NCBI RefSeq assembly: GCF_900156605.1
Contig: NZ_FTOA01000003.1
Location: forward strand, 558,001-622,000
Source of the DNA: Insolitispirillum peregrinum
GTDB lineage: Bacteria; Pseudomonadota; Alphaproteobacteria; Rhodospirillales; Rhodospirillaceae
Direction of reading: 5' to 3'
DNA length: 64,000 nt
Under the pieces are notes generated by a model. The model did not search any database. It worked only from the letters and a program-made list of their open reading frames with translations, and was not told the origin of the DNA. Below, piece by piece: positions 25,133-33,471 of this stretch (positions are counted from its first letter, which is position 1; each line of letters opens with the position of its first letter). Made by a program: the position numbers and the translations under genes.

Positions 25133-25278
25133 GATCTGTGTTCCTCCCGCAGGATGTGGACGGCCTCGCGGTACCAGGCCAGCAGGCGGGCCAGCGGCAT
25201 CCGTTCAAGCTCGACGATGGACTGATGGTAATGCCGGGCCAGCCACAGGATCAGGCGGCGGCAGTCACGGTAAAATTT
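25129..25278 (-). CDS. GpE' extension of the tail assembly chaperone, reached by -1 frameshift
   Basis: The segment downstream of the slippery site encodes about 50 residues ending before the tape measure start, containing ELERMPLARLLAWYREA, which matches the short P2 gpE' family (aromatic start, MPLxEL then W). It has no good start of its own. The heptamer A AAT TTT at 25278-25272 in the preceding gene would shift ribosomes by -1 into it, giving a fused E+E' chaperone. It overlaps the tape measure gene by four bases. Confidence 0.8.
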   Translation of the reverse strand, partial: KFYRDCRRLILWLARHYHQSIVELERMPLARLLAWYREAVHILREEHRS

Positions 25279-25574
25279 CCCGCCGTACCAGCACAGTAGG
25301 CGACATAAACCTGTTGCAGGCGCTTGTAGTCCGGCCACTTGATGCCGCTCAGTTCGTCGGTGGTGATGCCGCACCAGCCGGACACCGTGGCCTTTTCGCG
25401 CGCCATGTCGGACCCGCTCAGGGCGTCCATCGCCTCGATGTCCAACAGGCTGGGGCAGCGCATGATCAGGGTGCTGGTGGCCTTGCCTTCAACGGTCAGG
25501 GCGTGGCGCAGGGTGATGCGGGCGTTGCCGTCGCTCAGCCAGTCAACGCCGGGGATAGTCTGGGTATCAGTCAT
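25251..25574 (-). CDS. Phage tail assembly chaperone (P2 gpE-like)
   Basis: This 107-residue protein resembles P2-type tail assembly proteins, which bind the tape measure protein before the tube forms. It includes the family's central LLDIEAMDALSGSD region and a C-terminal LQQVYVAYCAGT helix. The frame continues nine codons past the slippery heptamer A AAT TTT at 25278-25272, so normal translation makes this form and a minority of ribosomes make the longer E+E' form. Confidence 0.85.
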   Translation of the reverse strand: MTDTQTIPGVDWLSDGNARITLRHALTVEGKATSTLIMRCPSLLDIEAMDALSGSDMAREKATVSGWCGITTDELSGIKWPDYKRLQQVYVAYCAGTAGNFTVTAAA

Positions 25575-25610
25575 GGTTCATGTCCTTTCGTCAGGATCAG
25601 GTCGTCAGGA

Positions 25611-26132
25611 TCAGGCCAGCCCAAGGGCCTTGTTGATGGATTTGCGCAGGTCGTTCCCGCCGATGATCAGCACACCGCGTTCCGGGTCCACTTCGTCGAG
25701 CGTCTCGCCGTTGGCCTCAAGGCGGTAATAGCTGAGGGCGATTTCATATTTCTCTTCGGTCTTCTCCCCCTGCTTCCACTCGCCGCGGTCGAGCTTGTTG
25801 ACCGATCCGCGCAGGGTGACCTTGACGCTGGTGGTGGCGTCGGTCTGGTCCACCATCGCAGCCCGGATGATCAGGCTGCGGTTGGTCAGGCCATACACCG
25901 CAGCCATGCGGCGGTTGAAGTCGCTGAAGGTCATTTCCGCCTTCAGTTCCCCCAACGTGAAAAACCGCCGGAACTGCTTGGCCGACACTCCCGCCCCGGC
26001 AGCCCATTCACCCGCCATCTCAAGGGGCGGATGCTTGAAGCTGGACACGACACCGACCTGCATGCCGCCGTCGATGCTGACGGTGTAGCCCGCACAGTCG
26101 TGGCGATAGGCGTTGAACATGGTCTCACTCAT
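25611..26132 (-). CDS. Phage major tail tube protein (P2 gpFII-like)
   Basis: This 173-residue protein is the tail tube subunit. The FNAYRHDCAGYTVSIDGG start and the VKVTLRGSVNKLDRGEWKQGE segment near residue 102 are typical of the FII family. It follows the sheath gene by 12 bases, the order found in P2. Length is normal. Confidence 0.9.
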   Translation of the reverse strand: MSETMFNAYRHDCAGYTVSIDGGMQVGVVSSFKHPPLEMAGEWAAGAGVSAKQFRRFFTLGELKAEMTFSDFNRRMAAVYGLTNRSLIIRAAMVDQTDATTSVKVTLRGSVNKLDRGEWKQGEKTEEKYEIALSYYRLEANGETLDEVDPERGVLIIGGNDLRKSINKALGLA

Positions 26133-26144
26133 GGTACAGGCCCC

Positions 26145-27317
26145 TTACTGGCTGAAGATGGCGGTGTAGAGGGTCGGGTCAATCTGCGACACAACAACGA
26201 TGTCTTCCGCAGGCACCGGATCGACCCACTTGTAGCGCAGGATTGCCTGTCCTTTTCGCAGGTTGCTCCAACTGTTCAGATCACCGTCAACCCAGCACTC
26301 CCCGCCCAGGATCACCCCCTGACGGATCATGTCGGACAGGAACTGGTTGCCGGTTTCGATCAGGTCATCAAAGAAGGTCGGGGTGATCGGCTGGTCAACG
26401 CGGGTCTTGTAGGCCCGCAACAGGCTGTCGCCAATGAAGTCATCAATCACCTGGGTGGTGATGAAGCGGCGGTTTTCGTCATCGCTGCACGAATGGTTGC
26501 CCCACAGCCGCCAGACCCCTTCATCGTTGATGATGGTGCCAACGTGGGCTTCGTTCAGGCTGTTGGCTTCGCACGGGCGACCGGGCACATAGTCAATGTG
26601 CTGCGACAGGCCCAGGATCGACAGCGGCGTGTTCGACGGGGACCAGGCGATGTTCTGTTCAAAGTGACGCTTGATCAGCGCCCCCAAGGCAAAGGCCGAG
26701 CCGTAGCTGTAGACCTTGGCCCCGGCGCGGTCCCGCACCAGCGGACGGCCAAACACCGGGTTGTACACGCGGGCAGAGGCGAACGACGCGGCATGGGTTT
26801 TGGCGGCGGCGTTGGTGGTGTCGGGGGCATCAAGGAACACCCAGCCCGCCAGCCGGTCGGCCAGCGTCAACAGGGCCTGACCAACGGCCAGCCGGTCGCT
26901 GAACCCCGGCGCACCCAGCGCACGCGGGGCCAGTCCACCGGTGATGCTGCGGGCCGACAGCATGGCTTGCAGGCCGGTGCGGGTGCCGTCGGGCAACACC
27001 TTGCCGATGATGTTGTTTTCGGTCTCGTCGTCGGTGGTGCCTTCGGCCACCCGGATAACCACCACCGCGCACAGGGCAAGACTGTAGATGGCATCCATTG
27101 CCAGCGGCAGGGTGCCGGTCTCCCCCAACGCTGCCGACAGGGTTTCATCGGCCTCAATGGCAACCGGAGTATTCAACGGGAACAGGGTGGCGTCGGCATC
27201 GGGGGCCGTCCCGACCAGGCCGATCACCGACACGTTGACGGCCCGCACCGGGCGTGCCCCGCTGGGGTCATCAACCCGCCGGACGCCATGGTTAAAGGTC
27301 TGAGGAATGGTAACCAT
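26145..27317 (-). CDS. Phage tail sheath protein (P2 gpFI-like)
   Basis: This 390-residue protein forms the contractile sheath. The start VTIPQTFNHGVRRVDDPSG and the AVNVSVIGLVGTAPDAD segment near residue 25 are family hallmarks, as is SPSNTPLSILGLSQHIDYVPG near 220. It is encoded directly before the tube gene. The presence of sheath, tube and gpJ shows that the virion has a contractile tail. Confidence 0.93.
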   Translation of the reverse strand: MVTIPQTFNHGVRRVDDPSGARPVRAVNVSVIGLVGTAPDADATLFPLNTPVAIEADETLSAALGETGTLPLAMDAIYSLALCAVVVIRVAEGTTDDETENNIIGKVLPDGTRTGLQAMLSARSITGGLAPRALGAPGFSDRLAVGQALLTLADRLAGWVFLDAPDTTNAAAKTHAASFASARVYNPVFGRPLVRDRAGAKVYSYGSAFALGALIKRHFEQNIAWSPSNTPLSILGLSQHIDYVPGRPCEANSLNEAHVGTIINDEGVWRLWGNHSCSDDENRRFITTQVIDDFIGDSLLRAYKTRVDQPITPTFFDDLIETGNQFLSDMIRQGVILGGECWVDGDLNSWSNLRKGQAILRYKWVDPVPAEDIVVVSQIDPTLYTAIFSQ

Positions 27318-27320
27318 GCT

Positions 27321-27776
27321 TCACGCTCCTTGAATTAAATCGGCCAGGATATCGATGGTCAGGGCTGCCAGCTCATCGGGCGATGCTGCAGCCTCGATCC
27401 GGGGATCGGCGGTGATGTCGCGCAAAACCTGACAGGCGGCTTCGGCGGCGCGGGCTTCGGCCCGCTCGTCTTCACTCAGCCTGTCGAGCAGGCCCTTGCG
27501 GGCCAGTCGGCGCAGGGTGTCATCGTGGGGCTGAAACAAGGCAGGGCGTGCCTGCCGCAGAGCCGCCCGATGGATATCGCGGGCGCTGTCCATGTCGATC
27601 ACCACGGCGTCACCGTCCAGCACCCAGGCATCGCGGAAAGTCCGCTCCAGAGCCTGGGTGTGCTCGCTGTCGATGACGCTGCCGTTCATCTCAACGGAGA
27701 CGGTTGCCGGGGTTTCGGCAGTGCTGGCGTCGGCAGACGGGCTGTCTTGTAACTGGATGAGATCGGTATCAGTCAT
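27321..27776 (-). CDS. Putative tail fibre chaperone-like protein
   Basis: This 151-residue acidic protein contains RTFRDAWVLDGDAVVIDM followed by helices with DIHRAALRQARPAL and LDRLSEDERAEARAAEAA, a pattern shared with the C-terminal part of many phage tail-fibre assembly and DUF4376-type proteins, where it contacts fibre tips. It lies between the sheath gene and a second small protein of the fibre region and overlaps the latter by eight bases. The precise role is inferred from position. Confidence 0.55.
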   Translation of the reverse strand: MTDTDLIQLQDSPSADASTAETPATVSVEMNGSVIDSEHTQALERTFRDAWVLDGDAVVIDMDSARDIHRAALRQARPALFQPHDDTLRRLARKGLLDRLSEDERAEARAAEAACQVLRDITADPRIEAAASPDELAALTIDILADLIQGA

Positions 27777-28152
27777 CGCTCAGGTCCTTCAGTTTCCAGG
27801 CCCCACGCCATTGGCGGCTTTTGGGCAACATGTCCTTACGGGTGATGGCAAAGCGTCGGCGATTGCCTGCCGGGGCGTCCCAGACATGAGCGGGAACGTC
27901 CTTTTGCAGCAGGTATTCCATTGCCTGCTCCTCGGTCATCGGGCCGAGGGGAGCGGCAGCGTCAACCGCCTCCAGCCCTCCGGCATAGGCATCAAGGGGG
28001 GGCAGAATCCCTCCGGCCAGAGCCATCGCCAGCCACGACGGGTCGGGAATCAGCACCGACACCGGCTCGTCAAGGTTGGCTTCAAAGGCGATGGCATACT
28101 GTCCAGATACCGGAGTACCCCGCCATGCGGCGATGCGTTGAGATGTGGTCAT
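27769..28152 (-). CDS. Phage protein, probable tail fibre assembly factor
   Basis: This 127-residue protein has no motif I can assign firmly. It ends in KSRQWRGAWKLKD, similar to a WRxAW motif seen in phage chaperones that fold tail fibres. It follows the tail fibre gene by two bases, where P2 encodes its fibre chaperone G. I infer a similar job. Confidence 0.5.
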   Translation of the reverse strand: MTTSQRIAAWRGTPVSGQYAIAFEANLDEPVSVLIPDPSWLAMALAGGILPPLDAYAGGLEAVDAAAPLGPMTEEQAMEYLLQKDVPAHVWDAPAGNRRRFAITRKDMLPKSRQWRGAWKLKDLSDD

Positions 28153-28154
28153 CG

Positions 28155-29687
28155 TTACATCCCGGCAAAGATGATGGTATCAGGACGGCCATCCACGTAG
28201 TAATCCTCTCCGGATGGTCTGTGCGCCATCCGGATTTGCAGGGTCGTCCAAAGCATATAATCGGGACGATCCTCAATAACGACGCACTCTGGTGCGTCCG
28301 CGGGGCCGGTATTACCGACGTTACACGTTGCCGGTACATAGTATGTATACGGCCACGGGGTGGCGAAGCTCACCGTGTATTGCCCGACAGCGTGGTCAAT
28401 GATCGACGAAACACCCAGACTATTGCGAATGATGTTGCCGTTGTACTGGTCCAGAACGAGGTATTTTTTGGTGGCTCCGGTGATCTCGCTGGCGTGCAGG
28501 CCATCGATTAGGTCGGCATCCAGACCCGACCCAGAGCCATCATTGGCCGATGACCACAGGATGCTCCACGGTCTCCAGATGCCGGGGATGCCCCCTCCCC
28601 ATTTGCTCCTTTGGTACAGCGAGGTACCGGTCTGATCGATGACGATTTGCAATCGGACATCATCGCCGCCACCATCGGCAAACTGGATCAGGATGCCAGC
28701 GGTGCCTGCCATACCGGCGGGCGTGTTGGTGCAGGTGGGGCTGCACTCTGTGATCACCACGCCGGGGGTGCTATTGATGACGTTCAGGTCCCCACCATAC
28801 ATATTAAAAGCCTCCAGCTTTGCCCCGGTGGTGGTCTTGGCAAAGCCGGAAAAGGCCGCCAAGGCGTTGCCGACAAAAGCTGTTGAAGCAGCCTGACTTG
28901 TGGCGGTTCCAGCCGCCGCCGTGGGGACGGTAGGGGTACCAGTGAAGGCAGGTGACGCCAGCGGAGCCTTGGCGGCCAGCGCAGCAAGCATGCTGCTGGC
29001 GAAAGACTGGTCATTGGCCACCGCCTGCGCCAGTTCGCGCAGGGTGTTGAGCGCGTCGGGGGCACCATCAACCAGAGCATCGACCACCGCCTTGACGCCT
29101 GCCGGAGTAACGGCGGCAGTGGTCTGCGTGCCGGCGACGGTTTCGGCCTTCGTCGCAAAGCGGACCATCCCTTGGGCAGTCTCGGTCCCCGTCGGATGGT
29201 TGCGGCTGGCTGCATGGGCCGTGATGCCCTCATCAACAGCGACCTGCACCGTGCGCAGGGTGGCATAGGTACCGGTATCGACCGCCATTTCCACCACGGC
29301 GGCTTCGGAAACGACGATCTGGGCCAGCACATCAATGGCGTGGGTTTCGCTGGGGCCGCCCTTGTACAGGTCCTGACGGCGGCACAGGGCGATGACCGTG
29401 CCATCACTGGCGAGGATGGCCGCTTCGCGGATCACAAACGGCCCGGCAGACACCGGCACGATGGTCTGGATTTCGACCACCAGCCGGTTGTCGGGCGACC
29501 GCCGCAGGGCCGATACCGGCCCGCGCCAGACCTCATGCACAATGCCGGTGGCGGTGACCGGTGGGGTGGTGCCACCGCCATCGCCCAGCACGATGGTCGC
29601 AATGCCGATCGGGGCGTTGCTGGACAGGGCGGCAGCAATCAGGGCCAGACCATCAGGGGTCATACGCCAGCCATAGGGTTCAGCCAT
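28155..29687 (-). CDS. Phage tail fibre protein (P2 gpH-like)
   Basis: This 510-residue protein is the receptor-binding fibre. Residues 1-150 form the conserved base-attachment region of P2-type fibres (MTPDGLALIAAALSS, EIQTIVPVSAGPFVIREA, LYKGGP). The middle (160-290) is rich in Ala, Thr and Val with AVTPAGVKAVVDA repeats, typical of a fibrous stalk. The last 220 residues are unlike the rest and would recognise the host. Its neighbours are tail protein I upstream and the probable assembly factors downstream. Confidence 0.85.
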   Translation of the reverse strand: MAEPYGWRMTPDGLALIAAALSSNAPIGIATIVLGDGGGTTPPVTATGIVHEVWRGPVSALRRSPDNRLVVEIQTIVPVSAGPFVIREAAILASDGTVIALCRRQDLYKGGPSETHAIDVLAQIVVSEAAVVEMAVDTGTYATLRTVQVAVDEGITAHAASRNHPTGTETAQGMVRFATKAETVAGTQTTAAVTPAGVKAVVDALVDGAPDALNTLRELAQAVANDQSFASSMLAALAAKAPLASPAFTGTPTVPTAAAGTATSQAASTAFVGNALAAFSGFAKTTTGAKLEAFNMYGGDLNVINSTPGVVITECSPTCTNTPAGMAGTAGILIQFADGGGDDVRLQIVIDQTGTSLYQRSKWGGGIPGIWRPWSILWSSANDGSGSGLDADLIDGLHASEITGATKKYLVLDQYNGNIIRNSLGVSSIIDHAVGQYTVSFATPWPYTYYVPATCNVGNTGPADAPECVVIEDRPDYMLWTTLQIRMAHRPSGEDYYVDGRPDTIIFAGM

Positions 29688-29696
29688 GGTACATCC

Positions 29697-30326
29697 TCAC
29701 AAAACAATACGGGATACGGTGGCAACCCCCACCGTCAGATCGGGGCGGGCCGGGGTGGCCGGGGCGGTCAGGAACAGGGCGGGGGAGGTGATCAGGCGGT
29801 ACACCATGCAACCGGTGATGCCGACATGCAGGGCAGCACTCTCCGCCTGATCGGTCAGGGTCAGGGCGTCCAGATGCTGGCTGTGGCGCTTGGTCAGGCG
29901 GATCACCGCATGCAGGTCCGCCAGATGGTCCGCCGCGAACCCATCCACAACGGCCCCCAGCCGGACGGCAAACGTGCCCCGCCGTCCTTCTGGCTGCTGC
30001 TCGTGCCACTCGATCACCTGCCCCGGCCAACCGATGGCGGACAGGGCCAGTTCAATGCCGCTGACCTTGCCGCGCAGGGCATTGATCTGCCAGCTATCGG
30101 CAATCATCCGGCGTCTGGTGGCCTCCGGCCAGTCACTGCGCCACAGCACCACCCGTACCGCCTGCGCCAAATGCGGCAGGAACCACGCCGGGCAGCGATC
30201 CGGGTTCCACAGATCGGTCAGGGTTTCCACCGGCAATCCCGCCAGTGGTGCGGCCATCGCCTGTTCCACCGCCTGCATTTCCGCTGTGGCAGTGGCGGGC
30301 AACAGTGACGGGACGGCGGCCTCCAT
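29697..30326 (-). CDS. Phage tail protein I (P2 gpI-like)
   Basis: This 209-residue baseplate-associated protein shows the gpI signature: PSLLPATATAEMQAVEQAMA at the start, then DPDRCP-like NPDRCPAWFLPHLA near residue 41 and the WRSDWPEATRRRMIADS segment near 62. It lies between baseplate J and the fibre gene, the P2 order. Confidence 0.9.
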   Translation of the reverse strand: MEAAVPSLLPATATAEMQAVEQAMAAPLAGLPVETLTDLWNPDRCPAWFLPHLAQAVRVVLWRSDWPEATRRRMIADSWQINALRGKVSGIELALSAIGWPGQVIEWHEQQPEGRRGTFAVRLGAVVDGFAADHLADLHAVIRLTKRHSQHLDALTLTDQAESAALHVGITGCMVYRLITSPALFLTAPATPARPDLTVGVATVSRIVL

Positions 30327-31210
30327 CAGACATCATCCGGCAGGGCGGTGATCGACACCGCCCGCAGGGCCGTCCCCGGTGGGCAGGCTACTGCCTCTGG
30401 CGTGACCGTGGCATCCAGCACGCCATCAACGATGCAGGCCCCGACCAGCGCCCCGGCAGTCCAGCGCCGCCCCAGCGGGGTCAGGCCGGGAATCTCAACC
30501 CACGCGGTATAGGCGCTCAGGCGTTGCCCGGCAGCCGCACAGGCGGTAGCGGCATCGGCATTGGGGGCCAACACCAGCCGGGCCGTAACCGGCACATCAA
30601 CCACGGTTGCAGCCTGCACGCTGACCCGGTCGCCATGGGTGCGGCGGTCGCGGTCGGTGGTGATGGCCTGCACCGCGTCCAGGGTGGCGGCATCCGGCAC
30701 GCCATCCCACCCCAGCACGGTGACAACGATCTCGCACGGCTCCGGGCTGTCAATCCACACATCCCGCACGCCCGGCACTTCGAGTGCCAACGCCCGGTAC
30801 AGGCCATCACTGCCGGACTGACCCAGCCGGTCCCATGCCCCGTAATAGCGCTGCAACAGACGGTTGTCGCTTTCGTAGACCGGGGCGCGCGGCGGGACAG
30901 CGGTGGCATCGCCGGGGTCCAGCACCTGCCGGGCCACGGCGGCACGCAAGGCAATGGCATCCAGATCCGCCGCATGGGCCAGATGCGGCATCACCGCCCG
31001 CACGGCATCGTTCATCCGGGCAACAGCCATTTGGTAATGCCATGCCCCGACCATCAACAGCTTGTGGAGAGGGTCGCTTTCCCGCCCCGCATCGAACAGG
31101 TCGGGGTTGTCAGCCAGCAGGTGGGCCAGTGCGTCCGCATAAGCCTGCTCGACAGACAGCGGCGCGATAATGTCCGGGGTCGGTCCCGGCAACACGCGGG
31201 CGATGCTCAT
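30326..31210 (-). CDS. Baseplate assembly protein J (P2 gpJ-like)
   Basis: This 294-residue protein forms the edge of the baseplate. The AYADALAHLLADNPDLFDAG stretch and ALRAAVARQVLDPGDATAVPPR near residue 95 match the family, as does a YYGAWDRLGQSGSDGLYRALAL region near 123. It overlaps W upstream and shares the stop/start base with I. Confidence 0.9.
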   Translation of the reverse strand: MSIARVLPGPTPDIIAPLSVEQAYADALAHLLADNPDLFDAGRESDPLHKLLMVGAWHYQMAVARMNDAVRAVMPHLAHAADLDAIALRAAVARQVLDPGDATAVPPRAPVYESDNRLLQRYYGAWDRLGQSGSDGLYRALALEVPGVRDVWIDSPEPCEIVVTVLGWDGVPDAATLDAVQAITTDRDRRTHGDRVSVQAATVVDVPVTARLVLAPNADAATACAAAGQRLSAYTAWVEIPGLTPLGRRWTAGALVGACIVDGVLDATVTPEAVACPPGTALRAVSITALPDDV

Positions 31211-31545
31211 GCTTTCACCTGTACATCAAACACATAAAGCTGGCCGGTGTCGGTCAGGGTGCCTTCCAGTGTCAGCACCAACTGACCTTGCCGACTGACC
31301 AGCGGCACCGACCGGCGCAGGGTCCAGCGATCTTCCCAGCGGCGCAGGCGGATGGCCGCTTCGTGGGCCACCCAACTGACAAAGTCCGGGGTCATCGGGC
31401 GGTCTAGCGCACCGGGGATCAATGACCCGTAGTCTGGCCGCCACAGCAGCGACCCCAACGGGGTCATCAGGATATCGGTCACTGACTGCCGGATGTGTGC
31501 CACACCGCCCAGCAACAGGCCGGTACTGGCATCCATCCCGGCCAT
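31207..31545 (-). CDS. Baseplate protein W (gpW/gp25 family)
   Basis: This 112-residue protein belongs to the GPW/gp25 lysozyme-like baseplate family: an early HIRQSVTDILMTPLGSL segment followed by RPDYGSLIPGALD is the signature. The start at 31545 gives the normal length; an upstream in-frame start at 31617 would overlap gpV. It ends in a four-base overlap with J. Confidence 0.9.
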   Translation of the reverse strand: MAGMDASTGLLLGGVAHIRQSVTDILMTPLGSLLWRPDYGSLIPGALDRPMTPDFVSWVAHEAAIRLRRWEDRWTLRRSVPLVSRQGQLVLTLEGTLTDTGQLYVFDVQVKA

Positions 31546-31547
31546 GA

Positions 31548-32135
31548 TCAGCCCTCGACTTCCGGCGGGTGGTAGCCATGATCCGGCAGGCCGGTCACCA
31601 CCGAGCCGGACACCCATGTTTCCGTTTCAAACTGTTGCCCTGCGACATGGCGCAGCAGGGTTGCCATGCCGTGATGATCGAGCAGATAGCGACCCTCTTC
31701 GCCGGTCCGCAGGGTGATGTCCTGTGCCTCCAGCGTGATCTTGCCGACCGCTGACAGGTGCAGATCGCCTTCGGAATGGACCGACAGGGTTTTGCTGCGG
31801 GCGTCATAGCGGGCCTCGGTGCCGTCTGCCCAGCGGGCAACGGTCACATCAACGCTATCCCCCACCACCGGGTTCAGGCCGGTGGACAGGCCGCCCACCA
31901 CCACGCCCTGTTGCAGGTTGCCTTCCGGGGCGACCAGCAGCACCGCTTCGCCGATTGACGGGACGCGGTGGGTGGCGGCAAACCCGGCCCACCGCAGCCA
32001 CGGCAGCCAGTCTGTCTGCACACCGGGGGCAATTTCGACCCGCACCGCCTGCGGACTGTGGTCGCCAACCACCCCGCGCAGCACCACCAGCCGCAGGGCG
32101 CGGGCCAGTTCCGCCAGCACAAATCCGTTATCCAT
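31548..32135 (-). CDS. Baseplate spike protein V (P2 gpV-like)
   Basis: This 195-residue protein is the tail spike that pierces the outer membrane. It has an OB-fold N-terminal half with GDHSPQAVRVEI and WLPWLRWAGF, then a repeated beta-helix end (ARYDARSKTLSVHSEGDLHL). The start at 32135 follows GGAGG; a longer form from 32186 is less likely. It is followed immediately by W. Confidence 0.88.
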   Translation of the reverse strand: MDNGFVLAELARALRLVVLRGVVGDHSPQAVRVEIAPGVQTDWLPWLRWAGFAATHRVPSIGEAVLLVAPEGNLQQGVVVGGLSTGLNPVVGDSVDVTVARWADGTEARYDARSKTLSVHSEGDLHLSAVGKITLEAQDITLRTGEEGRYLLDHHGMATLLRHVAGQQFETETWVSGSVVTGLPDHGYHPPEVEG

Positions 32136-32637
32136 GGGGCACATCCTCCGCACCTGGCACCGGCAACGGCACAGTGCCAAAGCCATCCACCTCTATCTCT
32201 GCCATCGCATCGGGCACGAACACCCCGCCCTCGAACCCGAAGACGTATTGCAGCACGATCACCCCCCGGTCACTGATCGCATCATGGCGGGCCTGCAAGG
32301 TCAGCACCCCCGCCGGAGCGGTGGCCGTTGGCCCATCGGGCACCGCAACCTTCAGGCGGCTGCCGATGATCGACCGTTCCCACTGCCCGATGGCGGCTGT
32401 CGTTTCGGCCACCATCTCCGCCGGTAGAATCTCGATGATCACCGTGCCGGTGATGGCGTGATGTGCCCGCCAGCCGGGCACCCGGTGGCGACAGGTCAGG
32501 CCGTTGCCGTAGGTCAGGCGCTCCGCCCACACCCCCACGGCCTGCTGACCGTGGTACGCCTCGATCAAGGCCGGGGCGACGGTATCCAGACGGGCCAGGG
32601 CCGCAATCTGGATCGCAGCGGTGACGGGGTCATGCAT
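32128..32637 (-). CDS. Phage protein between lysis-like and baseplate genes, tail completion candidate
   Basis: I do not recognise this 169-residue protein. It is a mixed alpha/beta sequence without membrane segments, beginning HDPVTAAIQIAALARLDTVA and containing a GQWERSIIGSRLKVAVPDG loop. It overlaps the start of gpV by eight bases. In P2 this place is held by the tail completion proteins R and S, so a role in closing the tail is likely, but that is position-based inference. Confidence 0.5.
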   Translation of the reverse strand: MHDPVTAAIQIAALARLDTVAPALIEAYHGQQAVGVWAERLTYGNGLTCRHRVPGWRAHHAITGTVIIEILPAEMVAETTAAIGQWERSIIGSRLKVAVPDGPTATAPAGVLTLQARHDAISDRGVIVLQYVFGFEGGVFVPDAMAEIEVDGFGTVPLPVPGAEDVPHG

Positions 32638-32641
32638 CGCC

Positions 32642-32911
32642 CTATCCCTGCACCTTGACGGCAATGGCCGCCACCGCCGCCGACACGACAGCCGCCACCA
32701 GTGCCCACAGGATTTTGCGGATACCGGCGGACACCGGGGCGGCCTCGCGTACCGTGTGCTCGATCACGGCCAGCCGCTTGTGCAGATCGCGCAGGCTGTC
32801 CCGATCACTGGCCCGCTGCTCTTCCAGCCGGGTCAGGCGTTCAAGGGCGTCGGCAACCCGTTCAGTTGTGGCTTCCAGCCGCCCGAGGCGGGTGTTGATG
32901 TCGTCGCTCAT
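32642..32911 (-). CDS. Coiled-coil membrane protein, hemolysin XhlA/holin-like
   Basis: This 89-residue protein begins with a coiled coil (residues 5-50, heptads in RLGRLEATTERVADALERL) and ends in one membrane helix (about 66-86). The layout is that of XhlA-type phage membrane proteins that work with holins. In P2 this neighbourhood holds lysis genes. It could also stay in the virion as a membrane-contact protein. Confidence 0.55.
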   Translation of the reverse strand: MSDDINTRLGRLEATTERVADALERLTRLEEQRASDRDSLRDLHKRLAVIEHTVREAAPVSAGIRKILWALVAAVVSAAVAAIAVKVQG

Positions 32912-32926
32912 ACTGTTTGCCCTCAG

Positions 32927-32964
32927 AGCGTTTTCCGTTTTCCCTGAATTGGGTCAAACGCTCT
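32927..32964. repeat. Dispersed palindrome inside the prophage
   Basis: The element is bounded by AGAGCGTTT and AAACGCTCT with a TTCC/GGGTC middle. Palindromes of this kind are scattered between genes in many Alphaproteobacteria. Here it fills the small gap between the coiled-coil gene and the head completion gene. Confidence 0.6.
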
Positions 32965-33024
32965 AACATTTTGTTATTTCAGCAAATACGTCGTCGCAGA
33001 TGTTCCATCTGCTCGGGATTTGCT

Positions 33025-33471
33025 CTAGATTGCAGCCATGAACAGGCCAGAGGCCGCAACGCTGGACCGGTTGCCCGGCAAGCGGGATTGAATATCGGCC
33101 ACCAGCCGGGCGGCACTGTCGTTCAGGGTGCTGACCAGAGCCGCCACCTGTTGCGGCGTCAGATAGTCCGGTCCGTCCGACTGCTGCATGGATCGCAGCC
33201 CGGCAGAGCGCCCCTGCTTGCCGCTGATCAGGTTCAGGTGGGGCAGCACCAGCGCACAGGCGCGCTGGCAGACCGCCTGATCCCATTGTTCGCACACCAT
33301 GTCTGCGGCGGCACCGGACAGGGCGGCAGCGGCAATCACCGCCCCGGCCCCATCCACCCCCACATCCGTGCGCACCGACAGGTCAGCCGCCGCAATGTGG
33401 ACGGCCAGCATGTCGTCAGGCACTGACGGATGCAAGGTGTACGCCCGCTTCAGGTCGGCGGGGGTGATCAT
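33025..33471 (-). CDS. Probable head completion protein (P2 gpL-like position)
   Basis: This 148-residue protein starts MITPADLKRAYTLHPSVPDD and consists mainly of helices, in keeping with head-tail connector or head-completion proteins that close the capsid vertex. Its gene overlaps the capsid gene by four bases, as does gene L after N/M in P2. Sequence likeness to gpL is weak and the assignment rests on place and fold. Confidence 0.5.
   Translation of the reverse strand: MITPADLKRAYTLHPSVPDDMLAVHIAAADLSVRTDVGVDGAGAVIAAAALSGAAADMVCEQWDQAVCQRACALVLPHLNLISGKQGRSAGLRSMQQSDGPDYLTPQQVAALVSTLNDSAARLVADIQSRLPGNRSSVAASGLFMAAI

Noticed and set aside
24957-27338. A 793-codon plus-strand frame across the tail sheath, tube and E genes
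   Set aside because: The minus-strand genes are clear P2-type tail genes; this frame lacks any known motif.
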